From Kribbella sp. VKM Ac-2568 (lineage in GTDB: Bacteria > Actinomycetota > Actinomycetes > Propionibacteriales > Kribbellaceae), in contig NZ_SLVF01000006.1 of assembly GCF_004345365.1 (NCBI RefSeq), forward strand, positions 124,001 to 188,000: a stretch of 64,000 nt of DNA, in the 5' to 3' direction. The notes beneath the pieces were generated by a model that worked only from the letters and a program-made list of their open reading frames with translations, searched no databases and had not been told where the DNA came from. How positions within the stretch are numbered: position 1 is the first letter of the stretch; each line of letters begins with the position of its first letter. A program made the position numbers and the translations under genes. This document shows positions 16,381 through 24,875 of this stretch, in pieces.

Positions 16381-17084
16381 GAAGGTGCGCCGAGCAGGTT
16401 CGCTCTGGTCCGGACGTGGGCCGGGACGAGCAGATCGCAATCGTCGTTGGTGACGGGTTCGCCGGCCACGACGCGGAGCGGGATCACACCAGTCCAGTAG
16501 GGCAGGTCGAGATCCTGCTCCTCGTCGTTGGCGGCACCGGCCCGGGTCTTCACCGAGGCCTCGGTGAGCGACAGCGCCAGGACCGAGGTCTTGGCGAGTT
16601 CCTTCCGGTTCGGCGGCCGGACCGCGGTGGATCGTCCGGGCACCAGGTGGTCCACGATCCGGTTCAAGCCGTGCAGCTTCTCGTCCGGATCCGTGACGAG
16701 TCGCGGGACTCCGAAGATGACCGCGGACCGGTAGTTCACCGAGTGGTGGAACGCCGACCGGGCGAGCACCAGCCCGTCGGTGTGCGTGATGGTCACGCAG
16801 ATCGTCTGCTCCGGGGCCGCGACCACGCTCCGCGCGGCGACCGAACCATGCAGATAGAGCGTCCCGTCCGGCCCCGCGTCCAGATCCACCCCGTACGCCG
16901 TCGGCAGGACCAGGGGGTATCCGTCGACGACCACGCCGAGGTGGCAGAACATCCCGTCGGTCAGGACCTCGGTCAGCGCCGCGCGATCGGAGGCGGCGCG
17001 CTCCTTCGACCGGCGCAGCGAGGTCCGGTCCGTCGGCTGGAGCGGAGTGGCGGTGGCGGCTGTTGCGTCGGTCAAGGTGGTCAT
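16377..17084 (-). CDS. pyridoxamine 5'-phosphate oxidase-like flavin split-barrel protein
   Basis: About 235 residues from the ATG at 17084; a longer GTG/ATG frame from 17126 is possible. The domain follows a Ser/Arg-rich lead: TDGMFCHLGVVVDGYPLVLPTAYG, LYLHGSVAARSV, CVTITHTDGLVLARS and HHSVNYRSAVIFG are characteristic of the NimA-like branch of the PPOX/FMN split-barrel clan. It is divergent from a MocR-type regulator, and PLP- or flavin-linked proteins are common MocR targets, so it is probably controlled by that regulator. Confidence 0.82.
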   Translation of the reverse strand: MTTLTDATAATATPLQPTDRTSLRRSKERAASDRAALTEVLTDGMFCHLGVVVDGYPLVLPTAYGVDLDAGPDGTLYLHGSVAARSVVAAPEQTICVTITHTDGLVLARSAFHHSVNYRSAVIFGVPRLVTDPDEKLHGLNRIVDHLVPGRSTAVRPPNRKELAKTSVLALSLTEASVKTRAGAANDEEQDLDLPYWTGVIPLRVVAGEPVTNDDCDLLVPAHVRTRANLLGAPS

Positions 17085-17151
17085 GGTCCCAGCGTGGCGA
17101 CTCAATGGCATGCTGGCACGGTCCATTCACCGACGAATCAGGTAGTCCACT

Positions 17152-18513
17152 TTGGACAGCTTGCTGCCACTGATCCTCAGCCGCGACGGCGCCGGCCCGC
17201 TCCACCTGCAGTTGGCCGAGCAGTTCCGCGCGGCCATCCGGGACGGGCGGCTCCAGGCCGGGCACCGGCTGCCGTCCACCCGCGACCTGGCGAAGGAGTT
17301 GTCGGTGTCGCGCTCGGTGGCGCAGGCGGCCTACGACCAACTGCACGCCGAGGGCTGGATCGCGGGGAAGACCGGCTCGGGCACCTACGTCGCGGACGTA
17401 GTACCGCTGCAACCGGCTCAGCGGGTGGCGCGCCCACCGCAACCGGAGGCTGAGGAACTGCTGTCGTTGCGGCCGGGGATCCCGTACATCGGGGCCGAGG
17501 CCGATTCGGGGTGGCGCCGGGCCTGGCGCGAGGTGTCGACCCAGGTCCCGGCGCGGGGTTACGACCATCCGGCCGGGCTGCCCGCGTTGCGAGCGGCTTT
17601 GGCCGAGCACGTGGGTCGCGTCCGTGGAATCCCGTGCGGACCGGAGAACCTGCTGATCACCAACGGCACCACGCACGGGCTGCGGCTGCTGCTGGCGGTG
17701 ACCCGGGCCGCGGGCGACCGGATTGCGATCGAGGATCCGGGCTACCTGAACGCCGCCACCGCGGCACACGACCACGGACTCCAGGTTGTGGACATCCCTG
17801 TGGATGAAGACGGTCTGCGGGTCAGCGAGCTCGGCCCGGACCTCGCCGCGGTCTATGTCACGCCGTCGCACCAGTACCCGCTCGGCGGCCGGCTACCCGT
17901 TGCCCGACGCAACGAGCTGATCCGGTGGGCACGCCGTACCGGGGCGACGTTGATCGAGGACGACTACGACAGCGAGTTCCGGTACGACGTCGCGCCGCTG
18001 CCCGCGCTGGCCCAGCTCGACCTCGACCGGGTGGTCCACCTCGGCACGCTGTCGAAGATGCTGAGCCCCTCGCTCCGGCTCGGCTGGCTCGTCGCCTCGC
18101 CGTCCGTGGTCGACCGGCTCGCGGACCATCGCGCCGAGTCGGGGGACTGGCCGGGCTGGCCGATGCAGACCGCCCTGCTCGCCATGCTCCGCGACGGCTA
18201 CCTGGACCAGGTCGTCCGCCGCTCCCGCCGCCTGTACGCCGAACGCCGCAACCACACCTGCTCGGTACTGGCGCCGTACGGGCAGATCGTCGGTCAGGAC
18301 GCCGGGCTCCACATCACGCTGGTTCTGCCCGACTCCTTCGACGACCGGGTTGTTGCGGCGAAGGCCCGGGCAGCTGGCGTCGTGGTGGCCCCGCTGTCCG
18401 AGTACCGCCGGTCGATCCCAGGTCCGCCAGGCCTGGTGATCGGCTACGCCACCCCGTCCACCGAGGATCTCAACCGTGCGCTGCAGATCCTCGGTGGAGT
18501 TCTCGAGAGCTGA
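17152..18513 (+). CDS. MocR-type regulator (GntR HTH fused to aminotransferase fold)
   Basis: 453 residues from a TTG at 17152; no better start was seen. Residues 1-75 are a GntR winged helix (PLHLQLAEQFRAAIRDGRL, LPSTRDLAKELSVSRSVA). The rest is a fold-type I aminotransferase domain with VYVTPSHQYPLGG, DDYDSEFRYD and the PLP-lysine motif GTLSKMLSPSLRLGW. MocR/PdxR proteins sense PLP or amino-acid-related ligands and control the divergent gene. The 67-bp gap contains GTCCATTC and GTCCACTTTGGAC, candidate half-sites for this regulator. Confidence 0.9.
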   Translation: MDSLLPLILSRDGAGPLHLQLAEQFRAAIRDGRLQAGHRLPSTRDLAKELSVSRSVAQAAYDQLHAEGWIAGKTGSGTYVADVVPLQPAQRVARPPQPEAEELLSLRPGIPYIGAEADSGWRRAWREVSTQVPARGYDHPAGLPALRAALAEHVGRVRGIPCGPENLLITNGTTHGLRLLLAVTRAAGDRIAIEDPGYLNAATAAHDHGLQVVDIPVDEDGLRVSELGPDLAAVYVTPSHQYPLGGRLPVARRNELIRWARRTGATLIEDDYDSEFRYDVAPLPALAQLDLDRVVHLGTLSKMLSPSLRLGWLVASPSVVDRLADHRAESGDWPGWPMQTALLAMLRDGYLDQVVRRSRRLYAERRNHTCSVLAPYGQIVGQDAGLHITLVLPDSFDDRVVAAKARAAGVVVAPLSEYRRSIPGPPGLVIGYATPSTEDLNRALQILGGVLES

Positions 18514-18517
18514 GGAC

Positions 18518-19504
18518 TCAAGGCTTCGACGGGTTGTCCCGCAGGGGCGGCTGGACCTTCGGGGTGTCGCCGTCCCAGGTGAGCTCGGAGAGCCACATGG
18601 TGCGGCCGGGTGGATCAACGCCGACCAGCGCGGGATCCCAGGCGTGGTACACGAACCAGTACCGGTCGTCCTTGACTAGCACCATGTTGTGGCCCGGCCC
18701 GGCGGCGTCGGCCGAGGTGGTCAGGATGGGGTCGCCGGACTTGGCGCAAGGACCGGCTGGAGTCTCGCAGAGCGCGTGACCGACGGCGTAGGTCTCCTTG
18801 TCGTAGGCGTTCGCCGAGTAGAAGAGGTGGAACTTCCCCTCCCGCTCGACCAGGTACGGCGCCTCGACCAGGTTGCCCTCCCACGGCAGGGTCTGCTTGA
18901 TCAGCCGGGTGGTCTCGCCGACCAGGGAGAGCCCGTCGGCGGACAGCCGCGAGACGTAGATCCAGGTGTCGACGCCGATCGCATTGCCGTCGTTCTTCCA
19001 GTAGAGCCAGCGCTGCCCGCTCGAGTCCTGGAACGGGCTCGCGTCGATCGAACCACCCTCAGCTGGCTGACAGATCAGGGGTTTGCTCGACTTGTCGACA
19101 TAGGGACCTTGTGGCTGCGAGGCGACGGCGACGCCCACACACTGCCGGTGCGACTCGTTGTCGTCGGTCGTGTAGTACATGACGTAGCGATCATCAGCGT
19201 GTACTGCGACCTCGGGCGCCCACACCTTGCCCGCTGTGGTCCAGTCGGGCAGCGACGGCAACGCATCACCCACCTGGTCCCACGCCACCAGGTCCGTCGA
19301 CCGCAGCGTCTGGATGTTGCCCAGCGGGCCGTTCGTGGCGAAGGCGTAGTAGCCGTCGTCCACCGCGATCACATGGGGGTCGGCGAAGTTGCTGTCATAG
19401 ACAGGGTTCGTGAAGCCCATGGTTGCTCCTTCAGCGGCGCTGCCGGAGTCGCTACAGCCACCGAGAACAGCCAGTAGCAGTAGCAACCCCGGCCAGCGCG
19501 TCAT
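18518..19504 (-). CDS. GH43 family glycosidase, predicted lipoprotein
   Basis: 328 residues from the ATG at 19504. The signal peptide ends in a lipobox (LLLLLAVLGGC), so it should be anchored to the outer face of the membrane. The mature part is a five-bladed GH43 propeller: FADPHVIAVDDGYYAFAT carries the catalytic base Asp, VWAPEV is a conserved blade, SIDASPF gives the pKa-modulating Asp, and NLVEAPYLVEREGK the catalytic acid Glu. The family cuts arabinan, arabinoxylan or xylan side chains. Its start overlaps the stop of the upstream GH43 gene by one base, and it is the last gene of the arabinan operon. Confidence 0.9.
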   Translation of the reverse strand: MTRWPGLLLLLAVLGGCSDSGSAAEGATMGFTNPVYDSNFADPHVIAVDDGYYAFATNGPLGNIQTLRSTDLVAWDQVGDALPSLPDWTTAGKVWAPEVAVHADDRYVMYYTTDDNESHRQCVGVAVASQPQGPYVDKSSKPLICQPAEGGSIDASPFQDSSGQRWLYWKNDGNAIGVDTWIYVSRLSADGLSLVGETTRLIKQTLPWEGNLVEAPYLVEREGKFHLFYSANAYDKETYAVGHALCETPAGPCAKSGDPILTTSADAAGPGHNMVLVKDDRYWFVYHAWDPALVGVDPPGRTMWLSELTWDGDTPKVQPPLRDNPSKP

Positions 19505-21744
19505 CACTTGCTCGCGTAGAACCGCAGGTAGTCGAAAGTAGCCACCGGCGGCGGGTTGGACCCGGTCTGGTCGCCGTGCGCGTAGAGCCCGAGCTTGGGA
19601 GTCACCCCGGCCGGCAGCACCCAGGACGCACCCCAGGTCCACTTCTTGCCGTCGATGCTCGTCCCGGCCCGGTACACGTGCTCACCGGCCGCATTGCGGT
19701 GGTAGGCGAGCCGCATCCACATGGTCGGCGCCGGACGCCCGATCGCCGCGCCGCCGTAGCTGGTCGCTCCATCAGACGGCCGAGCCACCAGTTCACGGCC
19801 GAACTCTGTCTGCCGGGTCCGCCAGATAGCCACGTCACCAAGCCGGGCGAAGTCGTCGTCGTTCAGGTAAGCGATCATCCCGGCCTGCTGGTAGTTGCGG
19901 ATGTCGTTCTCGCCGAGATCGAGGTGCAGCTTGGTCTCCGCGATCCACTTGTCCCCGGCGGGGACCTGGTGGAAGAGCAGCCCGGCGTTGTTGCCGGACC
20001 CGACCAGGTCGGTGTTCTGCAGCGGCCACGACAACTTGCCGTCAGCAACAACCGCGTTGGCGTCGGGGCGTACCCAGGACCACCCGGCGCCGAGCCCGCC
20101 GTCGGAGAACTCGTCACCTGCCAGGAGCTTGCCCGCTTCCGGTACGGCGGCCTCACGGCGTACGGGGTCTGCCACGGGGCGGACGGTGAGGTTGTCCAGC
20201 TCGGCCGAGCCCAGCCAGCTCACCGGCGCCGACCGCACCTTCAACCCCGGTACTGCGAGTCGCGCCTCGGCGTAGAGATCACCGAGCCCGGCATCGTTCA
20301 GGCGGGCGGTGACAGTTGTCCCGGCGACCTGAACGCTGAAGTTGTTCCACTGCGAGCGGTCGAAGTCGGCGGGCAACGCCGCAGTGGCGGTACGCCCACC
20401 AGCCACAATGGTGATCTTGCTGCCGCTGACAGTGGCAGCCACTGTGCCGGCACCGAGAACAGTGGTGAGGCTGTTTCCCAGTTTCACGTTCGCCTCGACC
20501 CGGACCGAGCCGTCAGGCGCAGCCTGCTTGGTCGTCGCCGCACCTCGGATGGACGCAGTAGGACCACCAAGCGAGTCACCAGCCAGCCTGGTCGCACCCC
20601 AGAGGCCTCCGGCGGGGTCGGTCGAGGTGATCCCTGCCGCGGAACCGGTGGTCGGCGCGGGCTGCGGGCTGTCGGACGGGCCGAGCCCGGCGCGGGTCCG
20701 CGGCCAGCCGTCGATCCAGTCGATCCGGTCGATCAGCATCGGCCGCCGGTTGATCCCGAACGGGTCGGTCAGCCAGGGCGACCCGCGGTCGATCGCGTGG
20801 TAGACGATGTGGTCCTGCCCGGCGGCGTCGGTGATGAACGCGTGGTGGCCCGGGCCGATCCACTTGTTGCCGTTCTGGGTGATCACCGTGGTGCCGCCGA
20901 CGCGGGACTCGTTCAGGTCCGCGCCGTCCTTGTCCAGGAACGGCCCGCGTGGCGACTTCGACCGGCCGGCGAAGACGGAGTACCCGGTGGTCGGGCCCGC
21001 GCAGCAGTTCATCGACGAGCCCATCAGGTAGTACCAGCCGTCTCGGTAGACGACGTACGAACCCTCGTAGCGGTCGCCGATCGTCACCTGGGTCGGGGTG
21101 CCGACCGAGTGCAGGCCGTCCGGCGAGAGTTCGGTGACGGAGATGCCGCCGTAGAAGCCGCCGGTGTAGAGGTAGCGCTTGCCGTCGGCGGCGGTGAGCA
21201 TGGCCGGGTCGATCGTGCCGAAGTAGCCGCCGTTGCCGTCGGGCTTCGGTGCGACCACCGGGCCGTCGGTCGCGGTCCACGGGCCTGCCGGGGTCGGTGC
21301 CGTCGCCACGCCGATCGCGGGATCGCCGCCAGGGTTGGCGGCGGTGTCGGTGACGGTGAAGTACATGACGTACCGGCCGCCGAAATAGCGGATGTCGGGC
21401 GCCCAGAAGAACGAGCCCGGCGCGGCCCACGAAGGCTTGGTGTTGTCGTTGAAGACCGTACCCAGGTACTCCCAGGAGCCGAAGTCCTTGGTCCGGGCCA
21501 TGTGCATCAGCCCGAACGGGCCATTGGCGACGAGCGGGTCGGAGGTGGCGTAGGCGTACCAGTAGCCGTCGCGGCCCTGGATGATCGCCGGGTCCGCGAA
21601 GGTGTCGGCGAACGAGGACGAGATCGCGTTCTGGGTCGTGACGGGTTGCGGGTTCGGCGGCGTGGCGGCAGCGGCCGTAGTACCGGCTGCCACCGTCGCC
21701 ACGGCGACTGCCGCGGCCAGTAGTCGCTGGCGGTTTCGAGGCAC
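19504..21744 (-). CDS. secreted GH43 glycosidase with C-terminal beta-sandwich domains
   Basis: 746 residues from the GTG at 21744 (AGAGGA eight bases upstream), with an Ala-rich signal peptide ending near ATAAAATPP. Residues 40-330 are a GH43 propeller (FADPAIIQGRDGYWYAYAT, FFWAPDIRYFGGRYVMYFT, TIDPAMLTAADGKRYL, YEGSYVVYRDGWYYL). After a linker come two carbohydrate-binding-like sandwiches; the last resembles the C-terminal module of GH43 enzymes that package a beta-sandwich (AGDEFSDGGLGAGWSWVRPD). It probably acts on extracellular arabinan or arabinoxylan. It lies 25 bp after the permease gene, in the arabinan operon. Confidence 0.9.
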   Translation of the reverse strand: MPRNRQRLLAAAVAVATVAAGTTAAAATPPNPQPVTTQNAISSSFADTFADPAIIQGRDGYWYAYATSDPLVANGPFGLMHMARTKDFGSWEYLGTVFNDNTKPSWAAPGSFFWAPDIRYFGGRYVMYFTVTDTAANPGGDPAIGVATAPTPAGPWTATDGPVVAPKPDGNGGYFGTIDPAMLTAADGKRYLYTGGFYGGISVTELSPDGLHSVGTPTQVTIGDRYEGSYVVYRDGWYYLMGSSMNCCAGPTTGYSVFAGRSKSPRGPFLDKDGADLNESRVGGTTVITQNGNKWIGPGHHAFITDAAGQDHIVYHAIDRGSPWLTDPFGINRRPMLIDRIDWIDGWPRTRAGLGPSDSPQPAPTTGSAAGITSTDPAGGLWGATRLAGDSLGGPTASIRGAATTKQAAPDGSVRVEANVKLGNSLTTVLGAGTVAATVSGSKITIVAGGRTATAALPADFDRSQWNNFSVQVAGTTVTARLNDAGLGDLYAEARLAVPGLKVRSAPVSWLGSAELDNLTVRPVADPVRREAAVPEAGKLLAGDEFSDGGLGAGWSWVRPDANAVVADGKLSWPLQNTDLVGSGNNAGLLFHQVPAGDKWIAETKLHLDLGENDIRNYQQAGMIAYLNDDDFARLGDVAIWRTRQTEFGRELVARPSDGATSYGGAAIGRPAPTMWMRLAYHRNAAGEHVYRAGTSIDGKKWTWGASWVLPAGVTPKLGLYAHGDQTGSNPPPVATFDYLRFYASK

Positions 21745-21769
21745 GGGCGGGTTCCTCTCAGATAATTGG

Positions 21770-22597
21770 TCAGCCTTTGATGCCGCTGTTCGCGACACCT
21801 TCGATCACATAGCGCTGGACGAAGACGTAGAGGATCAGCACCGGTACGGCGGCCACGGTCGCGCCCGCCATGATCACCGGGTAGTCCGTCGTGTAGGCGC
21901 CCTGGAGCAGCGTCAGACCGGCGGGCAGGGTGAGCCGCTCAGGGCTGAACAGCACGAACAGCGGCCAGACGAAGTCGTTCCAGTTCGTCAGGAACGACAG
22001 CACCGTCAGGGTGGCCAGCGCCGGCTTGGCGTTGGGCAGGATGATCCGGCTGAAGACGGTCCAGGCGTTCGCGCCGTCGATCAGCGCGACCTCCTCGAGT
22101 TCCTTCGGGATGGCCAGGAAGAACTGCCGCATGAAGAACACCCCGAAGGCACCGGCCGCGCCGGGGACGATCAGCGCCGCCAGCGTGTCCAGCCAGCCGA
22201 GGTTGTCCATCAGCAGGTAGTTCGGCATCAGGAAGACGAACCCGGGCACGAACAGCGTCAGCAGGATGAAGCTGAAGATGGCGTTCTTGAACCGGAAGTT
22301 CATCCGGGCCAGCGCGTAGCCGGCCATCGAGGCCACCGTGACCACCAGGAGCGAGTGCAACGCGGCCGCGGCGAAGCTGTTCAACGCCCAGCGCAGCACC
22401 GGGTTCTGACCGCCGGTGGTGAGGATCTCGCCATAGGCACGGCCGGTCGGGTCCTGGGGGATCAGCGTCGGCGGATCGGCCTGCGACTCACCGACGGTCT
22501 TGAACGAGGTGATCACCATCCACAGCAGCGGGAGGATCACCAGCAGGGTCAGCAGGATCACCATCACCCAGAACGCTGCCGACGGACGGCGCCTCAT
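21770..22597 (-). CDS. sugar ABC transporter permease (MalG/AraQ type)
   Basis: 275 residues, six membrane helices. The cytoplasmic EAA loop reads EVALIDGANAWTVFSRIILPNAKPALA, the contact site for the ATPase. It is the second permease of a carbohydrate-uptake-1 importer, coupled to the first permease by a 4-bp overlap. No ATPase gene is in this operon, so the complex probably uses a shared MsiK-type ATPase encoded elsewhere, as is usual in actinobacteria. Confidence 0.93.
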   Translation of the reverse strand: MRRRPSAAFWVMVILLTLLVILPLLWMVITSFKTVGESQADPPTLIPQDPTGRAYGEILTTGGQNPVLRWALNSFAAAALHSLLVVTVASMAGYALARMNFRFKNAIFSFILLTLFVPGFVFLMPNYLLMDNLGWLDTLAALIVPGAAGAFGVFFMRQFFLAIPKELEEVALIDGANAWTVFSRIILPNAKPALATLTVLSFLTNWNDFVWPLFVLFSPERLTLPAGLTLLQGAYTTDYPVIMAGATVAAVPVLILYVFVQRYVIEGVANSGIKG

Positions 22598-23535
22598 GAC
22601 TTGCGCTCCCTGACCACGGCGAAGACGACCAGCGCGACGACCGCCAGGCAGAGTGCCAGCAGGTAGCTCATCGCCGTCGCCTGGCCCATCCGGAACTGGC
22701 TGAAGCCGGTGTCGGTGATCACCATCAACGCCGTCGTGGTCGTGTCACCCGGACCACCCTGGGTGATCAACACCGACTGGCCGAACATGTTCGCGCTGGC
22801 CAGCAGGGTGATGATGACGATGAAGACGGTGACCGGCCGCAGCCCCGGCAGGGTCACGTTGCGGAACTTCTGCCACCCGTTCGCCCCGTCCAGCTCGGCC
22901 GCCTCGTACTGCTCGGGCGGGATGTCCTGCAGGCCCGCGAGGTAGATGATCGAGTTGAAGCCGGCCGTCCACCACACGGTCACCGCCACCAGCGCGACGA
23001 ACGCCCAAGGCTGTTCTGTGGTCCAGCCGATCTCGGAGATGCCGAACAGCCCGAGGAACGCGTTCAGGATGCCGAAACTGGTGTCCAGGATGTACCGGAA
23101 CATCAGGCCGATGACGGCCACGCCCAGCACGAACGGCGCGAAGTACACCGCCCGGAAGAACGTCCGGCCGGGGAACTTCCGGTTCAGCAGCACGGCGAGA
23201 CCGAGCGGCAACCCCACCAGGAAGGGCACCGAGGCGACCGTGAAGATCCCGGTCGCCCGCATGCTGTGCCAGAACGGCTCGGCCGTCGCCGACAGCGGGT
23301 CGAACAGGTCCTTGTAGTTCTGCAGTCCGACGAACGGCTTGCCCGGCAACTGGAAGTCCCAGTCGTGCAGACTCATCCAGAAGCCGAAGATCGCCGGTCC
23401 GATCACGAACAGTAGGAACAGCACCAGATACGGCGCCAGGAAGAGGTACGGCGTCGCCCGCCCATACCCGCGGACCGCGGTGGAAGTGCGGGTGCGGCGC
23501 CTGCGCACCGCACCCGCACTGGCCTGGACCGTCAT
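22594..23535 (-). CDS. sugar ABC transporter permease (MalF/AraP type)
   Basis: 313 residues with a basic N-terminus and six membrane helices, first YLFLAPYLVLFLLFVIGPAIFG. The EAA motif is EAAELDGANGWQKFRNVTLPG. It forms the membrane channel together with the next permease. It starts two bases after the stop of the binding-protein gene. Confidence 0.93.
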   Translation of the reverse strand: MTVQASAGAVRRRRTRTSTAVRGYGRATPYLFLAPYLVLFLLFVIGPAIFGFWMSLHDWDFQLPGKPFVGLQNYKDLFDPLSATAEPFWHSMRATGIFTVASVPFLVGLPLGLAVLLNRKFPGRTFFRAVYFAPFVLGVAVIGLMFRYILDTSFGILNAFLGLFGISEIGWTTEQPWAFVALVAVTVWWTAGFNSIIYLAGLQDIPPEQYEAAELDGANGWQKFRNVTLPGLRPVTVFIVIITLLASANMFGQSVLITQGGPGDTTTTALMVITDTGFSQFRMGQATAMSYLLALCLAVVALVVFAVVRERKS

Positions 23536-23537
23536 CC

Positions 23538-24875
23538 CTACGCGCCGTACTTCTTGCGGTTGGCCTCCAGGATCTTGTCTGCCCGAGCCGCCGCGTCGGC
23601 CAGCGCCTTGCCCGGTTCCGCCTTCAGCAGCACCGATTCGTTCACGGCCTTGTTCAGCTCGGCCAGCGCGTCACCGATGCCGGGCACCGGCGGCGGGAAG
23701 TGCAGGTCGTCGATCTGGGTGGCCAGCGCGGCCTGCTCCGGCAGCGCCTTGAACTCGGCGGACTCCCGGACCTGCTTGCGGGCCGGCACCTGACCGCCCT
23801 TCGCCCACTCCAGCGACTTCTGGCTGACGTAGTTCACGAACACCCGGGCGGCGCTGGACTTGTTCTGGTCCGGCGTCTTCAGCTTCGGCAGCACGAACTG
23901 GTGCGAGCCCGCCCAGGCCGCCTTGGTGCCACCGATGTTCGGCAGCGGGGCGACGCCCCACTCCAGGCCCTTCTTCTCCTTGAAGGTGTTGATGTTCCAG
24001 ATGCCGTTCCAGACGAACGCATTCTTGCCGTTCATCACGGCGATGTTGTCCGCGTCCTGGGCGACGTTCTTCGGGCTGTGGCCGTTCTTCACCAAGTCGC
24101 TGAACCAGGAGAGCGCCTTGACGCCGCCCTCCTCGTGCCAGGTCGCCTTGGAGGAGTCGGAGTTGAACAGCTCGCCGCCGAACTGCCAGAGCAGCGCCTG
24201 CACGCTGAGCACGCCCGTGAACGGGAACGGCGTCGCCCAGTGGCCCTGAATGCCCTTGCTCTTGAAAGCGTCCAGAGCGGCGGCGTACTCGTCGGCGTTC
24301 GTCGGGGGCTTCGCCGGGTCGAGGCCGGCCTTCGTCATGACCGCCTTGTTGTAGAAGAAGCCCAGCGGGTGCACGTCCAGCGGGATGCCGTATCGCTTGC
24401 CGTTGTACTCGCCGGCCTTCCAGACGACGTCGGAGAAGTCTTCCTGCTTGAGCTCGAGCGCCTTCGCCACGTCGTCCAGCGGCTCGATCACGTTGCGCGC
24501 GGCGTTGGTGGCGAGCGAGTCGACGTGCATGATCGCGACCGCGGGACCGCGTCCGCTGCTCACCGCGGTGGGCAGCTTGGTGTAGTAGTCGGCCCACTGC
24601 ATCACGGTCATCTTGACCTTGATGTTCGAGTGCTCGGAGTTGAACTGGTCGACGATCTTGCGCATGTACGGGCCGTCGCCGCCGGTGAAGCCGTTCCAGA
24701 AGTCGAGCTCGACGTTCGGACCGTCGTAGCCCTTCGCGCCGCCGTCGCCGGTCGCGGGCGCCGCGCCTGGCTTGCCGGCCGAGCCCTCGCCGCAACCGGA
24801 GAGGACTGCCGCGCTAGCACCTATTCCAAGTGCGCCGATACCGCCCAGCACTAGTCGCCGGTTGATGGTGTTCAC
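23538..24875 (-). CDS. extracellular sugar-binding lipoprotein of an ABC importer
   Basis: 445 residues from the GTG at 24875, chosen because GGAGG lies six bases upstream and the signal peptide follows. The signal begins NTINRRLVLGGIGALG and ends in the lipobox VLSGC; the twin Arg hints at Tat export. The mature part is a family 1 solute-binding protein (DFWNGFTGGDGPYMRKIVDQF). It delivers an oligosaccharide, probably arabino-oligosaccharides judging by the neighbours, to the two permeases. It overlaps the GH51 gene by four bases (GTGA). Confidence 0.93.
   Translation of the reverse strand: MNTINRRLVLGGIGALGIGASAAVLSGCGEGSAGKPGAAPATGDGGAKGYDGPNVELDFWNGFTGGDGPYMRKIVDQFNSEHSNIKVKMTVMQWADYYTKLPTAVSSGRGPAVAIMHVDSLATNAARNVIEPLDDVAKALELKQEDFSDVVWKAGEYNGKRYGIPLDVHPLGFFYNKAVMTKAGLDPAKPPTNADEYAAALDAFKSKGIQGHWATPFPFTGVLSVQALLWQFGGELFNSDSSKATWHEEGGVKALSWFSDLVKNGHSPKNVAQDADNIAVMNGKNAFVWNGIWNINTFKEKKGLEWGVAPLPNIGGTKAAWAGSHQFVLPKLKTPDQNKSSAARVFVNYVSQKSLEWAKGGQVPARKQVRESAEFKALPEQAALATQIDDLHFPPPVPGIGDALAELNKAVNESVLLKAEPGKALADAAARADKILEANRKKYGA

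Noticed and set aside
15685..17871. 728-codon minus-strand frame across the permease, flavin protein and MocR genes
   Set aside because: It crosses three genes with strong family motifs on their own frames and has no domain of its own.
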